Of a DNA stretch of 18,649 nt, positions 15,389 through 18,649 are shown one piece after another. Both the position numbers and the translations under genes were made by a program. The notes below the pieces were generated by a model, which had not been told where the DNA came from, made no database searches, and saw only the letters and a program-made list of their open reading frames with translations. Numbering within the stretch: position 1 is the first letter of the stretch; each line of letters starts with the position of its first letter. Origin of the DNA: Omnitrophica bacterium RIFCSPLOWO2_01_FULL_45_10 (GTDB taxonomy: Bacteria; Omnitrophota; Gorgyraeia; 2-01-FULL-45-10). The stretch is from positions 16,953-35,601 of the forward strand of contig MHFL01000049.1 in NCBI GenBank assembly GCA_001804165.1. Direction: 5' to 3'.

Positions 15389-16615
15389 TCAAATTACATT
15401 AATCGGAATAATGATTCTCTTCGGCCGTAGTTCTATTAACTTTGAAATAATCGTCCTTAGAGTATGCAATGAATTTATTGCCGTAATAACAAATACTCCC
15501 CTTTTGAAATCGCTTATCGCATCCTTCGATTTTATCTGTATAGGCAGATTTATATAATATAATCCATCTTTATTTTCATCATCATCGATAATGCAATTTA
15601 AATTATCCAGTCCCTTTAGATGATAATCCAAGACTGGAAGCATTAAGGCGGCTCCATATCCATAAATCTCTTCGTCTTTAAAAGATTTCAATTGCTCTCC
15701 TGCCGCTGCCATCCAATCTTTAAAAATAGAATATCCCTTGAGGATTTTCTCATCGGTTACGGGACCTGAAAATTTAGCGCTACCCTTATATGGGTTAATA
15801 TTATTTCTATCTTTTTTCCTGAACGCGATCATCAATGCCCCCCAATGAAACGGATTTATCTTGCAATCGACCAGCTCCGCGCCTACAGCCTTCAACATAT
15901 GGCTCACTGATTTAAGAGAGAAATAATTGAGGTGCTGATGGAAGACGTGGTCAAATCTCGCGTCTTTGACCAGCATCTCCAAACTGGGGAATTGAAAGAA
16001 AAATATTGTGCCGGAAGCGGCTCTATCCACAAGCCGCTGAATCAATCTTCTTGGCTCAGGCACATGTTCAAGGGTATGGCTGCTCAAGATTACATCGATC
16101 TCGCCGTCTATCCTCCTTAAATCCACATTTTCGAACATCTCGCCTATCGCCTCTATCTTCTCATCACTAAAGCGCTTTTCTTCGCCCCTTAATATGGGGT
16201 CGATGCCGTATAATTTATCAGCTCTCATCCGCAATTTTTTAAGCGCGTATAAATCGTTGCACCCGATCTCTACTATATTTTTTATAGGTCTACATTTGAG
16301 GTTATCATCTATAAATTCCAAAAAAAGATCCATTGCCGCCGCGGCGGAAGGGCTTGTAGATGTCCTGGTAACGTAGGACTCCCCATAAATAAACTCCGAC
16401 TCAATAACATTTGATATCTGTCCATGGCCGCAATCTTCGCAAAAATAAAATGCCTGATCTATTAATCCAACCTTTTCGCGGATTTTCTTTTTGGTATAAA
16501 TTTCTGTTATTGGAAAATCGGGTAATTCGATCAAGGGCTCATTCAATTTTTGCCCGCAGACAACACAAGACTCGCGTTTCCTGAAAGGGATATTTTTAAA
16601 CTTAGCGATATCCAT
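15389..16615 (-). CDS. Sugar C-methyltransferase-like protein (TylC3/TcaB9 architecture)
   Basis: This 408-residue protein has three parts. The N-terminal putative zinc-binding domain has CVVC (C17, C20) and CEDC (C59, C62). The central SAM methyltransferase domain has VEIGCNDLYALKKL (115-128), GIDP (137-140), and SSHTLEHVPEP with His184. The C-terminal domain begins YGYGAALMLPVLDYHL (318-333) and includes IIDDDENKDGLYY (342-354). This order is that of NDP-hexose C-methyltransferases such as TylC3 and TcaB9, which methylate C3 of 4-keto deoxysugars. Two departures are visible: the family segment Tyr-His-Glu-His reads FHQH (225-228), and GSNDG-type motif I reads GCNDL. It may act on a different carbon or substrate, or may be a related subfamily that does not methylate sugars. 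The ATG at 16615 is 8 bases after the upstream stop; no Shine-Dalgarno sequence is evident. Confidence 0.87.
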   Translation of the reverse strand: MDIAKFKNIPFRKRESCVVCGQKLNEPLIELPDFPITEIYTKKKIREKVGLIDQAFYFCEDCGHGQISNVIESEFIYGESYVTRTSTSPSAAAAMDLFLEFIDDNLKCRPIKNIVEIGCNDLYALKKLRMRADKLYGIDPILRGEEKRFSDEKIEAIGEMFENVDLRRIDGEIDVILSSHTLEHVPEPRRLIQRLVDRAASGTIFFFQFPSLEMLVKDARFDHVFHQHLNYFSLKSVSHMLKAVGAELVDCKINPFHWGALMIAFRKKDRNNINPYKGSAKFSGPVTDEKILKGYSIFKDWMAAAGEQLKSFKDEEIYGYGAALMLPVLDYHLKGLDNLNCIIDDDENKDGLYYINLPIQIKSKDAISDFKRGVFVITAINSLHTLRTIISKLIELRPKRIIIPINVI

Positions 16616-16623
16616 GGTATTTG

Positions 16624-17709
16624 CTAAACAAATTCCAGGTGTTGCTTATCGGTATTAAGATAATCTAAGATTAGTTTATTATTAATATTTACGACGCAAT
16701 GATGTTTGCAATGAAGCGAAGGCCTGATCTTGAAAAACTTCTGCTTATCCCTCAGCCAGAACTCCTTAAATCGGCAATCCTTAATGGAACCGATCAATCC
16801 CTGATCCAAATTGTATGCTTTATCATGACATGCGTATACATTTAAGTCGGCCCCTATGACGGGCGCTATCTGTAGATAGGGACACCACTCGTAATCTTTC
16901 TCAAATTTCTGGTTCAATTCGACATATGCGTCATATATCTCAAAGTCGGCTCCCGCGAAATCTTTCGCGCTTTTTTGAATCTCATCTTTCACTCGCGAAA
17001 AGATGCCCTTATGATAGAAGGCATTCTCATTGGCGTCGTTACTGACAATGCATGGTGAAACTTTAACGCTATCCACGCCGACATCCCTAAGCAGCCCGAT
17101 CAGGTCGTATAAATGAAAGGCGTTGGCCTTATCCACGACGAGCGATACCCCCAGAAAACAACTGCCTCCCAATTTCTTGAACGCCTTCATATTCTGAAGC
17201 ACTCTAGTGAATTCACCCTTTCTTACCTTTCGATGGGAAGAGTAACTTTCATCATCCCATCCATCCATCGAAATCCGTAGCCATGTCCCTTTATGCGCGA
17301 AGATTTCCGCTAATTCCCCCTCCAAAAGCGCGCCATGCGTCAGCGCGGAAAATTTTACCGGCGTTAAAGAGAGTTTCCTAACAGTGCCCAAGAGATAAGG
17401 ATAAAGAAACGGCTCTCCACCCCCACTGAAGGTAACGGCCTTGACCTCCATTTCGGCTATGTCATCTATTATCTCCAGCATCTTTTCTTTTGGTATAAAG
17501 TCCATTAAGTTCATGTCTTTGCCCAGTTGCAGATTGTCCGCCCTGTAGGCACAATACCAGCAATTATGATTGCATCCATTCATCGGTTTTATCCGGATGT
17601 GAAGAGGCGGCAGGATATTATCGGTATCGGAGGTGAGCGAATCTATTTTTTCCTTGAAATGAAAGACTTTCATTTTCGTATAAAAATGTTTCGTAGAATC
17701 TTTATTCAT
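16624..17709 (-). CDS. Radical SAM/SPASM protein A
   Basis: This 361-residue radical SAM protein (from the ATG at 17709) has the cluster motif CNHNCWYC (C46, C50, C53), the SAM element SGGGEPFLYP (about residues 97-106) and the conserved LRISMDG strand. C-terminal cysteines follow in WCPYLQIAPVIGADLNVYAC, in DCRFKEFW and in CKHHC, a SPASM-like auxiliary-cluster arrangement. The frame stays open to a TTG at 17760, but that would overlap the methyltransferase gene by 41 bases. The ATG at 17709 leaves a 10-base gap and is preferred, and ATG 17673 is also possible. No strong ribosome site is visible. Several SPASM-containing relatives act on peptides or aminoglycosides, so the product could be a modified sugar, an aminoacylated glycan part or a protein. 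The substrate is unknown. Confidence 0.88.
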   Translation of the reverse strand: MNKDSTKHFYTKMKVFHFKEKIDSLTSDTDNILPPLHIRIKPMNGCNHNCWYCAYRADNLQLGKDMNLMDFIPKEKMLEIIDDIAEMEVKAVTFSGGGEPFLYPYLLGTVRKLSLTPVKFSALTHGALLEGELAEIFAHKGTWLRISMDGWDDESYSSHRKVRKGEFTRVLQNMKAFKKLGGSCFLGVSLVVDKANAFHLYDLIGLLRDVGVDSVKVSPCIVSNDANENAFYHKGIFSRVKDEIQKSAKDFAGADFEIYDAYVELNQKFEKDYEWCPYLQIAPVIGADLNVYACHDKAYNLDQGLIGSIKDCRFKEFWLRDKQKFFKIRPSLHCKHHCVVNINNKLILDYLNTDKQHLEFV

Positions 17710-17719
17710 AATATTTATC

Positions 17720-18376
17720 TTATTCAAAATATATAAATTCGTGATCGCCCGTATATCCAAATTCGTTAAAAAGCCAACACCATTCTTCAGGCGTAAAGAA
17801 GGCCCTGCAGGTCAATGCCCAGCATTGAAGATTAAACAGTTCTTCCTCATCGCGATAACTTTCCACAACAATATATTTATTGATACCCACCCTCTCTATC
17901 TCTCTTAGCGCCGATTTCAATTCATTTATATAGAGATTATGCAGGGTGGTCAAAGATACCACCAAATCAAATTCCTTGTCTTTGAAAGGGTAACTATCCT
18001 GGGCCCTATGGACAGAAAGGCGGTCTTTTATATCAGGAATAGCGTTTTCTATGGCGTAGGGCGATATGTCAAGACCGGTAATTTTTGAATCGGGCGAGAT
18101 CTTCTTAAATTCATATAATAAAAATCCCTTACCGCATCCCACATCCAATATTTTTGCGTCCGGCGGAAGATTATAAATTTTCGCTATCTTTCTCGCTACC
18201 TTCTCCCACCTTCTGTCGTAAATATGACCTCCATAGCCAAACCTTCTCTCCCCGTCCCAGTAGTCCTTCCCATATCGCCCGGCTATCTCCATGCATCCGG
18301 CCTTATCATCATTCATCCTTGCCAGGTAGTCCCTTTTTGTCATCTTGTGAAGAGGCGTGATGATATTATATAACAT
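17720..18376 (-). CDS. Class I SAM-dependent methyltransferase
   Basis: This 218-residue protein has a compact Rossmann methyltransferase domain. Motif I is ILDVGCGKG (76-84), motif II ends in GLDIS (about 100-104), and the motif IV region FDLVVSLTTLHNLY lies in the middle. The first 60 residues are helical and aromatic-rich (YGKDYWDGERRFGYGG). The C terminus is short, with no extra domain and no transmembrane segment. The substrate is unknown. In ABC-dependent O-antigen loci, a methyltransferase near the transporter often caps the non-reducing end of the chain for recognition by Wzt, which would fit this position. The ATG at 18376 overlaps the permease stop by 11 bases and has GAGAGG 10 bases upstream. 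An internal ATG at 18343 is an alternative start. Confidence 0.88.
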   Translation of the reverse strand: MLYNIITPLHKMTKRDYLARMNDDKAGCMEIAGRYGKDYWDGERRFGYGGHIYDRRWEKVARKIAKIYNLPPDAKILDVGCGKGFLLYEFKKISPDSKITGLDISPYAIENAIPDIKDRLSVHRAQDSYPFKDKEFDLVVSLTTLHNLYINELKSALREIERVGINKYIVVESYRDEEELFNLQCWALTCRAFFTPEEWCWLFNEFGYTGDHEFIYFE

Positions 18377-18649
18377 CCGCGAACGTCCTCTCGGTTTTGC
18401 GAAAATACCAGATCCCGCTTATTAAGAGCGCCGCGACAAGCGCGAGCGATAATATAAATCCGGGAAGGTAAAGCGAAGGCCCATCTTTTAAAATCGCCCA
18501 GCGGAACCCGTCGATCACCCCAACCATCGGGTTCAGGGAATAGATCAATCGCCATCTTTCGGGTATGACGCTGATGGAGAAACCTACCGGAGATATGTAT
18601 AGCCCGAACTGGATCATGAATGGGATTACGTAGCGAAAGTCGCGGTATT
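18366..18649 (-). CDS. wzm: Polysaccharide ABC transporter permease, Wzm type (5'-truncated by window edge)
   Basis: Only the C-terminal 94 codons are visible; the frame enters from the right edge with YRDFRYVIPFMIQFGLY and stops with TAA at 18368-18366. The RDFRYVIPF segment, the ISPVGFS stretch, the IYSLNPMVGVIDGFRWA segment and a final hydrophobic helix (about PGFILSLALVAALLISGIWY) followed by FRKTERTFADVI are highly characteristic of ABC-2 permeases of the Wzm/RfbA/TagG family. The protein forms the inner-membrane channel for undecaprenyl-linked polysaccharide. Its ATPase partner is probably the Wzt encoded at 4568-5875. A second ATPase gene could lie just outside the window, so the pairing is inferred. 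Confidence 0.93.
   Translation of the reverse strand, partial: YRDFRYVIPFMIQFGLYISPVGFSISVIPERWRLIYSLNPMVGVIDGFRWAILKDGPSLYLPGFILSLALVAALLISGIWYFRKTERTFADVI
18387..18392 (-). promoter_or_regulatory. Shine-Dalgarno GAGAGG within the permease gene
   Basis: GAGAGG lies inside the last codons of the permease on the minus strand, 10 bases before the ATG at 18376. It favours this start over ATG 18343, which lacks a clear site, and implies translational coupling of the methyltransferase to the permease. Confidence 0.6.

Noticed and set aside
3647..17709. RiPP (peptide natural product) cluster suggested by SPASM radical SAM proteins
   Set aside because: No short precursor-like gene is present: the genes are packed end to end and the only gap over 25 bases is taken up by the repeat. 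A distant precursor cannot be excluded, but nothing here supports it.
17710..17760. Longer radical SAM protein A starting at TTG 17760
   Set aside because: It would overlap the methyltransferase by 41 bases from a rare start codon, and the extra residues show no conservation signal. The ATG at 17709 fits the spacing of the operon.
1..18649. CRISPR arrays, tRNA or rRNA genes, insertion-sequence transposases
   Set aside because: No regularly spaced repeats, cloverleaf tRNA with expected conserved bases, rRNA-like segments or transposase reading frames were seen on either strand.

Overview
The window is one uninterrupted minus-strand gene train, read from right to left: 15 protein-coding genes, with a 5'-truncated one at the right edge and a 3'-truncated one at the left edge. 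Most neighbours overlap by a few bases (ATGA or GTGA junctions) or lie 3 to 18 bases apart. The only gap over 25 bases is 10569-10673, and a palindromic repeat fills most of it. The gene content is that of an ABC-transporter-dependent surface polysaccharide locus: a Wzm-type permease, a Wzt-type ATPase with a C-terminal glycan-recognition-like domain, two glycosyltransferases (GT2 and GT9), nucleotide-sugar epimerases/dehydratases and two methyltransferases. This suggests a Gram-negative bacterium. GC content looks close to 40-45 percent, and the repeat is of the type that encodes VIASEAKQS tails in many uncultured lineages. An Omnitrophota-like or similar candidate-phylum bacterium would fit, but the sequence does not prove it.

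Layout in transcription order: Wzm permease end (18649-18366), small class I methyltransferase (18376-17720), radical SAM/SPASM protein A (17709-16624), three-domain sugar C-methyltransferase-like protein (16615-15389), classical SDR reductase (15370-14585), acetolactate-synthase-like ThDP enzyme (14570-12798), fold-type I aminotransferase (12807-11572), radical SAM protein B (11585-10674), palindromic repeat (10710-10588), radical SAM protein C (10568-9510), extended SDR (9506-8634), GT2 (8637-7666), cobalamin-binding radical SAM protein D (7669-5879), Wzt (5875-4568), radical SAM protein E (4564-3647), GT9 (3666-2686), extended SDR (2689-1673), transketolase N-terminal half (1667-828) and transketolase C-terminal half (831 to the left edge).

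The unusual feature is the chemistry gathered around an ordinary export machine. There are five radical SAM proteins, one with a B12-type domain. There are two distinct ThDP carbon-carbon ligase systems, one pyruvate-type and one split transketolase. There is also a TylC3/TcaB9-like C-methyltransferase with altered catalytic positions. My inference is that the locus makes a polysaccharide containing a branched, chain-extended or C-alkylated sugar, which Wzm/Wzt exports. No radical SAM substrate can be read from sequence alone. No nucleotidylyltransferase or DegT-type sugar aminotransferase lies in the window, so sugar activation must be encoded elsewhere.
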